Origin: Nitrospira sp.
GTDB taxonomy: Bacteria; UBA10199; SBBF01
DNA: 42,298 bases
Direction: 5' to 3'
Assembly: GCA_005240075.1 (NCBI GenBank)
Contig: SBBF01000034.1
Span: forward strand, 1-42,298
Shown: piece by piece, positions 35,665 to 42,298 of the stretch
Numbering within the stretch: the first letter of the stretch is position 1
Layout of the letters: every line of letters starts with the position of its first letter
Notes under the pieces: generated by a model
Databases searched by the model: none
Told to the model about the DNA's origin: nothing
The model's input: only the letters and a program-made list of their open reading frames with translations
Program-made: the position numbers and the translations under genes

Positions 35665-37212
35665 TTAGAACCCGATCGTTGCCTCCCCCATCATCCAGCC
35701 GTCATCGGTCAACTGATAGGATTCATTCTCCAGGCTGTCGGCATTGGCGTCTTCGACAACCAGTTCGTCGATCAGCGCATCAACTTGATCATAGAGCTTT
35801 AAAGTCGTCGTATTTTTCAAATCCCCTTCGGGATTTCCCAGAACCAGAAATTCATCCGGCTGGAATTCGGTGTCAGTCAACCATTCGGTGGCATCGGTCC
35901 CATCGATCATCTCCACCCGCCAACCGGTCAAATCGACCGTTTCATCCCTCCCGTTTGCGATTTCAATCCACTCATCGGTTGTCCCCACAGTTCCCGAACC
36001 AGGATACGCATCGAAAGCAATTCCATTCCCCCCCTCCGTATCGCCCCAATCCTGTTGGGGATCGGTGACAACTTCTGTAAAGTGAATGTCATTCGAAATG
36101 ATTTCGAGAGCGGTTTCTGATTCTCCCGTTTCTTCCGCAGGTTCCTCCTCCCGGGATGCTTCAACAAGTGGAGTCACCTCCCCCGATCCAGGTGAGGGAA
36201 CGGTATTGATTACAAAATCGTTTAAATTGTTCTGGGTATCCTGATAATTAACGCGAGACAAACTCTGCCCCGCCTCACATCCAACAGCAGGCTCTCCTTC
36301 ATAAAGAAAATTCCCCTGGAGATCCTCATTCCCCCATCCGTCTCCATAACCAACCACATCGATCAGATCGCCCGCTGGGGTTAATAACTGGATGCTATCG
36401 GGGCCATTTTGCGGATCAAAATTATCCAGCAGATCGGCATTCAGGACATCGGTTTCATCTGAACTGCCGGTTTTCAAATCGGCAATAACCAGCAATCCGT
36501 TGTCATGAAGAAAAGTTGATTCCGGCAGAACAATCTCATCTGTCGCCTCCCCATCATCACCGTTGACAAAACGAATGATATATCCGCTGACATCCGCAGA
36601 GGGAGAACCATACAGTTCAATAAACAGATTCCCGTCGGTGTCTGATTCGGCATCGTCATAATAAATCTCGTTGATGAGAAGAAAAGCGGGAGCCAATTCC
36701 CCTTCTTCAGAAGAAACGGAAGAACTGACTTCCCCCTGAAGGGTGAACCGGCTTACAAAATAGGTGGGGTTCGAATCAGGGATTTGATTGAGCGGTATGT
36801 GATCAGGAGTCTGAATGCGAGAGGTCAACACAACGTAGTAGCTCGCCAGGGCATCCAGTTTCTCCGTGGGGTTCCAGGAAACAAGAGTTGAATCGGCAGA
36901 AAAAGAATAGGATCCGTTCAGAGAAACCAACTCTTCATCGTCAATTTTATCCGCAAGATCGCCTGTTGAAAGGGAGCGCAAATCCTCCTGAACCATTTCA
37001 GCCGGCACAATCAGAAAACTCTTTTCATGGACAGTTGAGGAATCAATGGGGAGAGACAAGGCTGCCTGAATTGTTGTCAACTCCTCCACCAACTCCCCAT
37101 CGCTCGGCGTCACCCAGACAACGGAGGGTTGAGTGAGGTGTTTTGTCGAGTTTGAAAAGAGCGGAGAACATCCCCAAAAAACTGCAACTATCATTATAAG
37201 AACGATTTTCAT
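35665..37212 (-). CDS. Lipoprotein with two lamin-tail domains
   Basis: This 515-residue protein starts at the ATG at 37212, which overlaps the preceding gene's TGA as ATGA. The signal peptide ends in a lipobox-like VFWGC with Cys at residue 15. The first part (about 30-155) resembles a beta-sandwich (bacterial Ig-like). Two lamin-tail (LTD) domains follow: about 170-320 (LINEIYYDDAESDTDGNLFIELYGS...YIIRFVNG) and about 370-480 (IHFTEVVTD...DEWIEIANG...DLTGWRVEM). LTD proteins of this kind are common on surfaces or in secreted enzymes. The function is unknown. Confidence 0.75.
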   Translation of the reverse strand: MKIVLIMIVAVFWGCSPLFSNSTKHLTQPSVVWVTPSDGELVEELTTIQAALSLPIDSSTVHEKSFLIVPAEMVQEDLRSLSTGDLADKIDDEELVSLNGSYSFSADSTLVSWNPTEKLDALASYYVVLTSRIQTPDHIPLNQIPDSNPTYFVSRFTLQGEVSSSVSSEEGELAPAFLLINEIYYDDAESDTDGNLFIELYGSPSADVSGYIIRFVNGDDGEATDEIVLPESTFLHDNGLLVIADLKTGSSDETDVLNADLLDNFDPQNGPDSIQLLTPAGDLIDVVGYGDGWGNEDLQGNFLYEGEPAVGCEAGQSLSRVNYQDTQNNLNDFVINTVPSPGSGEVTPLVEASREEEPAEETGESETALEIISNDIHFTEVVTDPQQDWGDTEGGNGIAFDAYPGSGTVGTTDEWIEIANGRDETVDLTGWRVEMIDGTDATEWLTDTEFQPDEFLVLGNPEGDLKNTTTLKLYDQVDALIDELVVEDANADSLENESYQLTDDGWMMGEATIGF

Positions 37213-37838
37213 TTCTTCCTCCACCATCGCGAATGGAAATGTCCTTCGGTCCAGGCATCCAACTGGTCGGTCAAAACAGAAATTTGTTCATAGATCAGAA
37301 ACGCCTGGGAGGACGCTCCCCCTTTGACCAGCAAATACTGAGCCAACAATTCACGCCGTTTGGAATAGATTTTGAAAAGATAATCAGACAACTGAAGACG
37401 GCTTTTAAAAAGTTCCCGGACCTCGCCGGAAACATCAAGTGTCTTGGGAGAAAAAACCAGTTCGTCCAGCGACCAAACGGCGCGAACGCGAAAAACATCC
37501 CCTTCGACAGCCGATTCATCCAGATCAGTTTCGCTGGGGCCGATGGTCACGTTGTCGCTGGAGACAGAGATATTATCTGAAATGGAGAGAGAGTCGGTCT
37601 GCCGCAAGGTACGGTCATAGCCAAACGACAGTGCGGGAAGCCAGGGGGCCTTGCGCGACCTCCTTTCCCATTGATCCACATTTTTTAAGTCAAGTTTTTC
37701 AATGTGAGCGGCTATTTTGATGATTTCAGAAAAATCAGGTTCGTCTGACAGATTTTTTTCCAATTGAGAAGAAAGAGACGTGTCCCCATAGACGATGGGA
37801 GATAACAAAACCAGGATAAGAAAACAAACGTATCGCAT
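37209..37838 (-). CDS. Exported protein of unknown function
   Basis: I place the start at the ATG at 37838 (209 residues), which gives a typical signal peptide (MRYVCFLILVLLSPIVYG) with an N-terminal Arg; the longer frame begins with a polar stretch. After cleavage comes an amphipathic helical region, then a stretch with WLPALSFGYDRTLRQTDS, similar to the start of an outer-membrane-protein-like strand region, and a C-terminal helical part. It overlaps the lamin-tail lipoprotein gene by four bases, so the two are probably partners. The family is not recognised. Confidence 0.6.
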   Translation of the reverse strand: MRYVCFLILVLLSPIVYGDTSLSSQLEKNLSDEPDFSEIIKIAAHIEKLDLKNVDQWERRSRKAPWLPALSFGYDRTLRQTDSLSISDNISVSSDNVTIGPSETDLDESAVEGDVFRVRAVWSLDELVFSPKTLDVSGEVRELFKSRLQLSDYLFKIYSKRRELLAQYLLVKGGASSQAFLIYEQISVLTDQLDAWTEGHFHSRWWRKK

Positions 37839-38033
37839 AATGAAGTCCCCATCCCCTTGATGCAAGTTGTGTGCCAAAAAGAGATGATTTTATTTTTCGG
37901 ATAGTTAGTGTTTAGAAAGCGAGACAGGAGTTTTTGTGGAACCTTAAACCGACCGAAAATCGAACTCTCTCAACTTCAAAATCAAAATAAACTGGCAGGA
38001 AGTCGTGGCACTATTTTTGCATCTGTCAGCATC

Positions 38034-39068
38034 ATGGGATTTAAGGATCAAGGTTTTTTTATTTTGCTCATTTTTTTTCTGTCTATTTCCTGTCAGGGAG
38101 TCATTCATTCCACCAGTTCAGGGGATGAGTTTTCTGATTCTTCAACATCAGAAACTGAGAATATCGGAGACACCCTAACTCTGGTTGCGATTGATGTGGG
38201 GCAAGGGGACAGCACCTTGATTGTCACCCCCACCGGTCAAACAATTTTGATCGACGGGGGCCCTCTGGAATCGGGAAAAAATCAGGTTCTTCCTTTATTG
38301 GCCCAGCTTGGAATCTACCATATCGATGCCCTTTTTGTTTCCCACTATGATGGAGATCATATCGGTGGCATTCCGGAAATTGTGGCGGGATATGATCAAG
38401 AGCTGGGAACGTCGGATGATTTGTTGCCGGATCATGTTTATGACCGGGGAGGGGACAAAAAAGGAGAGGATGAATTGTTTGAAGATTATTTAACGGCTGT
38501 CGGCAATAAAAGAATTGTGATGGGTGCAGGAGAATCAATCCTATTTGATGGAGGGTTGACGATTGATTGTCTGATCATCAACGGTCAAACGACTAAAGGG
38601 GCATTGGAGATTGCCGATGATGATGAAAATGCTCACAGTATGGGGCTCCTGATTTCTTACGGCTCCTTTCGTTATTTCACGGCAGGAGATCTTCCTGGCG
38701 GTGGGTTTTCGGGGGATGAACAAACGACAGATCTTGAAAGCCTCGTGGCGCCGTTAGTGGGAAGCGTGGATGTTGTGCATGTGAATCATCATGGAAGCAA
38801 CACGTCATCTAACGAATTTTTTATGAACAGTTTAAATCCCACCGTCGCGCTGATATCAACCGGTGATGATAACGGCTATGGTCATCCCCATGCTGATCTG
38901 TTGAACCGCCTGAATGAATCGGGAGCAGAAATTTATCTGACCGAGGAAGGTTCGGGAGGGTTTCTCCCCTCATCTCATATTTTAAATGATTCGATCTTTA
39001 TCTTTGTGGAAACTGATGGAAACTACACCGTCAACGGGGATTTGTATCAAAGTCCGCAACAAAATTGA
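38034..39068 (+). CDS. ComEC-like metallo-beta-lactamase-fold lipoprotein
   Basis: From the ATG at 38034 this is a 344-residue protein with a lipobox (LSISC, Cys at residue 20) after a hydrophobic segment; the longer frame from 37908 lacks this logic. The metallo-beta-lactamase domain carries DVGQGDSTLI, IDGG, the metal motif SHYDGDH (about 104-110) and HHGSNTSSNE. This is the soluble domain type seen in ComEC and its secreted relatives, with possible nuclease or hydrolase activity. The lipobox suggests it is anchored at the outer or inner membrane surface. Confidence 0.8.
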   Translation: MGFKDQGFFILLIFFLSISCQGVIHSTSSGDEFSDSSTSETENIGDTLTLVAIDVGQGDSTLIVTPTGQTILIDGGPLESGKNQVLPLLAQLGIYHIDALFVSHYDGDHIGGIPEIVAGYDQELGTSDDLLPDHVYDRGGDKKGEDELFEDYLTAVGNKRIVMGAGESILFDGGLTIDCLIINGQTTKGALEIADDDENAHSMGLLISYGSFRYFTAGDLPGGGFSGDEQTTDLESLVAPLVGSVDVVHVNHHGSNTSSNEFFMNSLNPTVALISTGDDNGYGHPHADLLNRLNESGAEIYLTEEGSGGFLPSSHILNDSIFIFVETDGNYTVNGDLYQSPQQN

Positions 39069-39082
39069 CCTGGTTCTGAAAA
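39057..39082 (+). repeat. 26-bp direct repeat, copy 1
   Basis: It is identical over 26 bases to 41428-41453. It overlaps the stop codon region of the ComEC-like gene and is followed by a GGTTCT/AGAACC hairpin. Confidence 0.7.
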
Positions 39083-39219
39083 AAAGAACCGCCGGCCTTG
39101 CCAATCTGATACTTTAGCCCTCCCGCAATTTTTTTCAAAAAAAACACAACTCTCGATGTCCGATAGCCGAAAACCATTCCAGCAGTACGGGGTTTAACTT
39201 CTTACAAAGGAAGGCAGGT

Positions 39220-39768
39220 ATGCCAGATCAGCAGTTTCTCATTCCAGCAGAGCAAGTTGAACAAACCATACTTCTCATTCGCGGGCATCGGGTCATGCTC
39301 GATGCCGACTTGGCCAGACTTTATGGCGTTACAACAGGGGCCTTGAATCAGGCCGTCAAAAGGAACCAGGAGCGCTTTCCACCCGACTTTATGTTTACCC
39401 TTACGGCTGAAGAGAAAGGCGAGGTTATCACAATTTGTTATCACCTCCGGCAGTTGAAATTCTCCCCGGCCCTCCCGAAGGCCTTTACCGAACATGGTGC
39501 CGTCATGCTCGCCAACGTGTTAAAGAGTCGGCGGGCCATACAAGCTAGTATCGTGGTCGTACGGGCTTTCATTCATCTGAGGAACCTTTTAACCACGAAT
39601 AAAAAGTTGGCCCTCAAATTGGCCGAACACGATAAACGGCTGGGCACTCACGATACGGCAATTAGGTCCCTGTTCCAGACAATCAGACGTTTAGAAAAAG
39701 ACGATATCCGAAAAAAGCGAAGAAAGATCGGCTTTAAGGTCTGTAATAGTTCAGGACATATGTCATGA
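39220..39768 (+). CDS. ORF6N-domain protein
   Basis: This 182-residue protein carries the ORF6N domain (about 14-100): ILLIRGHRVMLDADLARLYGV, NQAVKRNQERFPPDF and AFTEHGAVMLANVLKS. These domains are common on phages and mobile elements and are thought to bind DNA. The C-terminus is a basic coiled-coil-like helix. AAGGAAGG precedes the ATG at 39220. It is flanked by the 26-bp direct repeat, consistent with acquired DNA. Confidence 0.85.
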   Translation: MPDQQFLIPAEQVEQTILLIRGHRVMLDADLARLYGVTTGALNQAVKRNQERFPPDFMFTLTAEEKGEVITICYHLRQLKFSPALPKAFTEHGAVMLANVLKSRRAIQASIVVVRAFIHLRNLLTTNKKLALKLAEHDKRLGTHDTAIRSLFQTIRRLEKDDIRKKRRKIGFKVCNSSGHMS

Positions 39769-39977
39769 CTCTCTACAACATATGTCCCGATGAGGAAGTC
39801 AGGAAATTTGTTTTTCCGTCAGAACTTTGACTGACCGTCATATCAAAATGATAAAAAAATCAAAATGGGGGCTATTTTTGGATCGTTTGTTTCGTGATTG
39901 AAAAACGCAAATCAAAGAATCCTATTCAAATTCAGTAGATTACTTGGGATAAAATTTTTAGACTCGAATCTAACGGT

Positions 39978-39994
39978 TTGGCATGGATCTTGCT
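39978..39994 (+). promoter_or_regulatory. Candidate sigma-54 promoter
   Basis: The sequence TTGGCATGGATCTTGCT matches the consensus YTGGCAY-R-N4-TTGCW at the key bases: GG and GC are ten bases apart as required. It lies about 100 bases before the Cys-rich exported protein. No enhancer site was identified. The rest of the 39769-40091 spacer shows no gene. Confidence 0.6.
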
Positions 39995-40091
39995 TTATAA
40001 AATCAATCTAAGGACCTGAGGATTGTTTGTCTCCTGCGGGAAAACATCAAAAATCAGGTTGATTAAACAAAATGAACAAGGAGGAAAAATA

Positions 40092-40496
40092 ATGAAAAAA
40101 ATAATTTTAGGAATTGGCATTGCAGTTTTTGTTTTGTTGACATCGGTTTTGCTTAACAGCTCACAGGCTGTGGAAAGATCAGTTAAGACTGATTTAGAGT
40201 CAATAAAACCAACCACTGCAACTTCCACTCCCGTTGTTAGAAAAATGGAGTCTGGGAGTTGTGAGAGTAATACTAAAGCTGTTAACGAGGCCGAAGAGTG
40301 CTGTATGGATCAGTCAGATGCCGATACCACCTGCGCTTTTGACAGCAAAACTATGGAGACAGAGTTCGAGGGTGTGGGAGGGAAATCTACATATACGATA
40401 TACGATTGTCTCATGATGTGTGTCTGTATGACAAATTCAGGCAGTAAAATGGTAACTGATGTCATAGCGGAGCACGAAGTGTCGCAATGTTGGTGA
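40092..40496 (+). CDS. Cysteine-rich exported protein
   Basis: This is a 134-residue protein. The ATG at 40092 follows AAGGAGG. A signal peptide (MKKIILGIGIAVFVLLTSVLLN) ends near residue 26 (SQA). The mature part has eight cysteines (SGSC, EECC, TTC, YDC, MMC, VC, SQC), an even number that would suit disulfides, plus Glu and Thr-rich spacers. No family is recognised. It is controlled by a sigma-54-like promoter. It may be a periplasmic or secreted small protein. Confidence 0.65.
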   Translation: MKKIILGIGIAVFVLLTSVLLNSSQAVERSVKTDLESIKPTTATSTPVVRKMESGSCESNTKAVNEAEECCMDQSDADTTCAFDSKTMETEFEGVGGKSTYTIYDCLMMCVCMTNSGSKMVTDVIAEHEVSQCW

Positions 40497-40522
40497 TGGT
40501 TCTTTTGGTTGCCAAGCAAGAA

Positions 40523-41248
40523 TCACTTGCATAGAAAGATGTCCTCCGGATAGTCATCCAGCGGGTTGGTGCCTGCAAGGCTATCCCTGTTCATGATGAG
40601 TAGAGCAGCCCCCCTGACGTTGTCAGGGTCCATTATGCGGGCTTCACGACAGAGCTTGGCGTAATAATCAACGGCTGTTTGATCGCTTATAAATTCGTCG
40701 AGCGCTTCCTGAACTCTTATTCTCGCTTCTTCGGCAATTTTAAAATTTTTCTCCTCTTTGGGAACGTTAAACTGCTTTCTTGAAAAGTCCTTTTCTTCAG
40801 ATCTGTCTGGAACATCTGGAGTACATTGAAAAAATAAACTATCCCGCTCCAAGCCGCTAATGACATCCCGATTCGACCGTAAATAAAACGACAAACTCAT
40901 TAAAAAATCCAACGCCACTTGGGCATCTTCTTCCGTCACTTCGCCATCAGTATTGGAGCAGACATCTGGTTCGGGCTCCAGTGGCCTGTTAAAGGGGGGG
41001 CATTCGCCAAAATAAAGCGTTTGAGGTGTGAGGTGTGAGTAAGCGGCAATGCCGAGCATTTCCATCCATTCCGAACAGGACAATTCCACGCCAAAAATGT
41101 CAAACAACTCTGAATCATCAATAAAATGGTCGGCATTCTGGTCCAACAGATCCACGACTGCCGCAAAACCATCGGGGCTCAACTCCAGGACGGGCTGAAA
41201 TTCTTGACATAAATCACTGACTGCAACAGAAGTTAAAGGGGGCGCCAT
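40523..41248 (-). CDS. EF-hand-containing protein in the P-element regulon
   Basis: This 241-residue protein has a canonical EF-hand loop at residues 36-47 (DQNADHFIDDSE) and a second, imperfect dockerin/EF-like stretch near 94-107 (DVCSNTDGEVTEED). The C-terminal half is helical with no recognised family. There is no signal peptide. Its start lies in the last of three identical 25-bp units, each carrying AAAAGGA and an ATG, and its promoter is P6. Calcium binding is likely for the first loop; the function is unknown. Confidence 0.6.
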   Translation of the reverse strand: MAPPLTSVAVSDLCQEFQPVLELSPDGFAAVVDLLDQNADHFIDDSELFDIFGVELSCSEWMEMLGIAAYSHLTPQTLYFGECPPFNRPLEPEPDVCSNTDGEVTEEDAQVALDFLMSLSFYLRSNRDVISGLERDSLFFQCTPDVPDRSEEKDFSRKQFNVPKEEKNFKIAEEARIRVQEALDEFISDQTAVDYYAKLCREARIMDPDNVRGAALLIMNRDSLAGTNPLDDYPEDIFLCK

Positions 41249-41318
41249 AGTTTTTGTCTATTCCTTTTGCCATAGTTTTTGTCTATTCCTTTTGCCATAG
41301 TTTTTGTCTATTCCTTTT
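41245..41318 (-). repeat. Three tandem 25-bp units carrying the ribosome-binding site and start codon
   Basis: On the minus strand the unit contains AAAAGGAATAGACAAAAACT followed by ATG and is repeated three times with exact period 25. The ATGs lie at 41298, 41273 and 41248. The upstream ones open reading frames of 21 and 19 codons in the other two frames, overlapping the start of the EF-hand gene. Confidence 0.85.
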
Positions 41319-41328
41319 ATACTCCCTA

Positions 41329-41355
41329 TTATCGGCATTTGTAAAAAAAAGTTTC
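41329..41355 (-). promoter_or_regulatory. Regulon promoter element P6 (sigma-28/ECF-like)
   Basis: The minus strand carries GAAACTTT, 11 bp, GCCGATAA. It has one mismatch to GCAACTTT and identical spacing. The predicted start is near 41322, just upstream of the tandem ribosome-binding-site units. Confidence 0.65.
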
Positions 41356-41427
41356 GTCAAAAAATATTTTTTTATTGAATCACTTATTTAACAGTCATTC
41401 CCGTATGTTACAATAACAAACCGTCTT

Positions 41428-41453
41428 CAACAAAATTGACCTGGTTCTGAAAA
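41428..41453 (+). repeat. 26-bp direct repeat, copy 2
   Basis: It is identical to 39057-39082 over 26 bases. The hairpin that follows copy 1 is not preserved here. The two copies bracket the ORF6N, Cys-rich and EF-hand genes. Confidence 0.7.
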
Positions 41454-41502
41454 TAGGATAACGTTTCTTTTCTTCCAAACCCTTTTAAAAGGAGCCTATT
41501 TT

Positions 41503-41931
41503 ATGAAAAAAATTGTTATTTCATTTTTTGTGCTACTGACCTTTGGTTATTCTCAGGCCAACGCCCTGGAATGCAAGGACCCAGCAAAAACCCCTCTGGC
41601 TGTCGGCCAGAAAGTGGTGGCCACTTGGCAGGGAAACAATTGGTGGACTGCCAACATTACAGCCATCAAGGGAGAATACATTGAAGTCAAATACAGCGAT
41701 AACACCACCGGCATCAAAAAACAAAACGAAGTGGTCGCCCATCCAGAACTTCTTTATGCAGGAGGGATTGTCCCCTGTTTGAAAGTGGGAGAGAAGGTAG
41801 TATCGGTATGGCAGGGAAACAGCTGGTGGACAGCAACCATAGACAAGTTAACGGAGGATATCGCCGAAATCACTTACTCTGACGGCGAAAAAGGGATTCA
41901 CAAGTTGAATGAGATGGTGCATCTGCCATGA
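41503..41931 (+). CDS. Exported protein with two Tudor/SH3-like domains
   Basis: This 142-residue protein begins with a signal peptide (MKKIVISFFVLLTFGYSQANA, about 21 residues). Two similar units follow (about 30-80 and 95-142), each with VGQKVVATWQGNNWWTANI or VGEKVVSVWQGNSWWTATI, then an acidic/Lys strand. This resembles Tudor, agenet or SH3-like barrels, which bind peptides or RNA/DNA. The tandem, exported form is unusual. AAAAGGAG is well spaced before the ATG. The function is unknown. Confidence 0.65.
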   Translation: MKKIVISFFVLLTFGYSQANALECKDPAKTPLAVGQKVVATWQGNNWWTANITAIKGEYIEVKYSDNTTGIKKQNEVVAHPELLYAGGIVPCLKVGEKVVSVWQGNSWWTATIDKLTEDIAEITYSDGEKGIHKLNEMVHLP

Positions 41932-41937
41932 TTTGGG

Positions 41938-42026
41938 TGCCCGGGGCCGGACTCGAACCGGCACGGAGCGGTTAAGGCTCCACAGGATTTTAAGTCCTGG
42001 GTGTCTACCAATTCCACCACCCGGGC
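41938..42026 (-). tRNA. tRNA-Leu (anticodon UAA)
   Basis: The 89-base tRNA on the minus strand has the acceptor stem GCCCGGG/CCCGGGC, a D-arm with GGTAGAC, the anticodon loop CTTAAAA in the stem CAGGA/TCCTG, the long variable arm GGAGC...GCTCC typical of class II Leu tRNA, and GGTTCGAGTCC. The anticodon TAA reads UUA and makes it Leu. The CCA end is not encoded (ACCC follows the acceptor). Confidence 0.95.
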
Positions 42027-42041
42027 GTTGGAGGGGGGAAC

Positions 42042-42298
42042 TCACGGTTTTATTTTCATCAGGCCAAAAACCGAACTCAAATCGTCTTCCGTCATCGTCA
42101 ACCCCGCTCCCATAAACCAATCGGGGTCCTGATCGTTGCTGATAAAATCATCCAGCCCTCCCAGAAAAAAAATGTTTTTGGTCACATGAACCTGCCCCAT
42201 CGCCTTCAAGTGGGGCTTCTCCCCCCTTTTGGTTTCAAAATCAAACGCTGAAAATTTCACCCCCACCGGCCCGTAATCATAATCAACCCCCACCCCTC
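42042..42298 (-). CDS. C-terminal end of an MCE/MlaD-type protein (partial)
   Basis: The minus frame is open to the window edge. The last residues (HVTKNIFFLGGLDDFISNDQDP and WFMGAGLTMTEDDLSSVFG) resemble the C-terminal barrel-like segment found after the MCE domain in deltaproteobacterial MlaD-family proteins. The MCE domain itself lies beyond the edge, so the assignment is moderate. It lies 15 bases upstream of the tRNA gene on the same strand. Confidence 0.5.
   Translation of the reverse strand, partial: GVGVDYDYGPVGVKFSAFDFETKRGEKPHLKAMGQVHVTKNIFFLGGLDDFISNDQDPDWFMGAGLTMTEDDLSSVFGLMKIKP

Noticed and set aside
39069-39100. GGTTCT/AGAACC hairpin after the ComEC-like gene as an intrinsic terminator
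   Set aside because: The hairpin is perfect but no T-run follows on either strand.

Overview
The window reads as a chromosomal segment of a Gram-negative, deltaproteobacteria-like organism (Myxococcota, Bdellovibrionota or a related uncultured lineage). The signs are MopE-type calcium/metal-binding surface proteins with a GC-rich-motif, transmembrane, basic C-terminal tail resembling MYXO-CTERM, a fused-type 2-oxoacid:ferredoxin oxidoreductase (KorAB), an MCE/MlaD-type protein, a BamB/YfgM-like pair, and a met8-hemX-hemA cluster. The taxonomic call is an inference; no rRNA is present.

Layout. 1-2.1 kb: end of a sugar epimerase/SDR gene, a PlsC-type acyltransferase and an AbrB/RelE-like toxin-antitoxin pair. 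2.2-12.4 kb: a surface-protein island with two MopE-repeat proteins (minus strand), a POTRA plus beta-barrel-like protein, a glycine-rich barrel-like protein and a 366-residue companion (plus strand). 12.4-13.1 kb: DUF4160/DUF2442 pair and gene remnants. 13.1-21.9 kb (minus): guaB, an unknown 395-residue protein, guaA, korAB and two CBS-domain proteins. 21.9-26.4 kb (minus): met8, ccsA/hemX, hemA, yfgM-like and bamB-like genes. 26.5-28.1 kb: thioredoxin and an iron-dependent alcohol dehydrogenase. 28.3-35.6 kb (minus): the purine cluster purB-purC-purS-purQ-[hicA-hicB]-purL-purF, with a toxin-antitoxin module inserted. 35.7-39.1 kb: a lamin-tail lipoprotein, an exported protein and a ComEC-like metallo-beta-lactamase lipoprotein. 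39.2-42.3 kb: an ORF6N protein, a Cys-rich exported protein with a perfect-looking sigma-54 promoter, an EF-hand protein, an exported tandem SH3/Tudor-like protein, tRNA-Leu(UAA) and the end of an MCE-type gene.

The most interesting signal is a 27-bp promoter-like element found six times in front of otherwise unrelated accessory genes. Its form is GCAACTTT, exactly 11 bp, then GCCGATAA. It precedes both MopE genes, the POTRA/barrel gene, the glycine-rich barrel gene, the 395-residue gene between guaB and guaA, and the EF-hand gene at 41 kb. The -10 half matches the flagellar sigma-28 (FliA) consensus; the -35 half also carries the AAC typical of ECF sigma factors. It defines a candidate local regulon. 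Four of its six direct target proteins have no recognisable signal peptide, although two of those look like outer-membrane beta-barrels.

The intergenic spaces hold several small repeat families: hairpin-rich repeats, one of which supplies the guaB ribosome-binding site, a 147-bp element with 17-bp terminal inverted repeats, a 26-bp direct repeat, and a triplicated ribosome-binding-site/start-codon unit. Gene remnants (DUF2442, retropepsin-like protease, nucleotidyltransferase) show turnover of small mobile modules around a housekeeping backbone.
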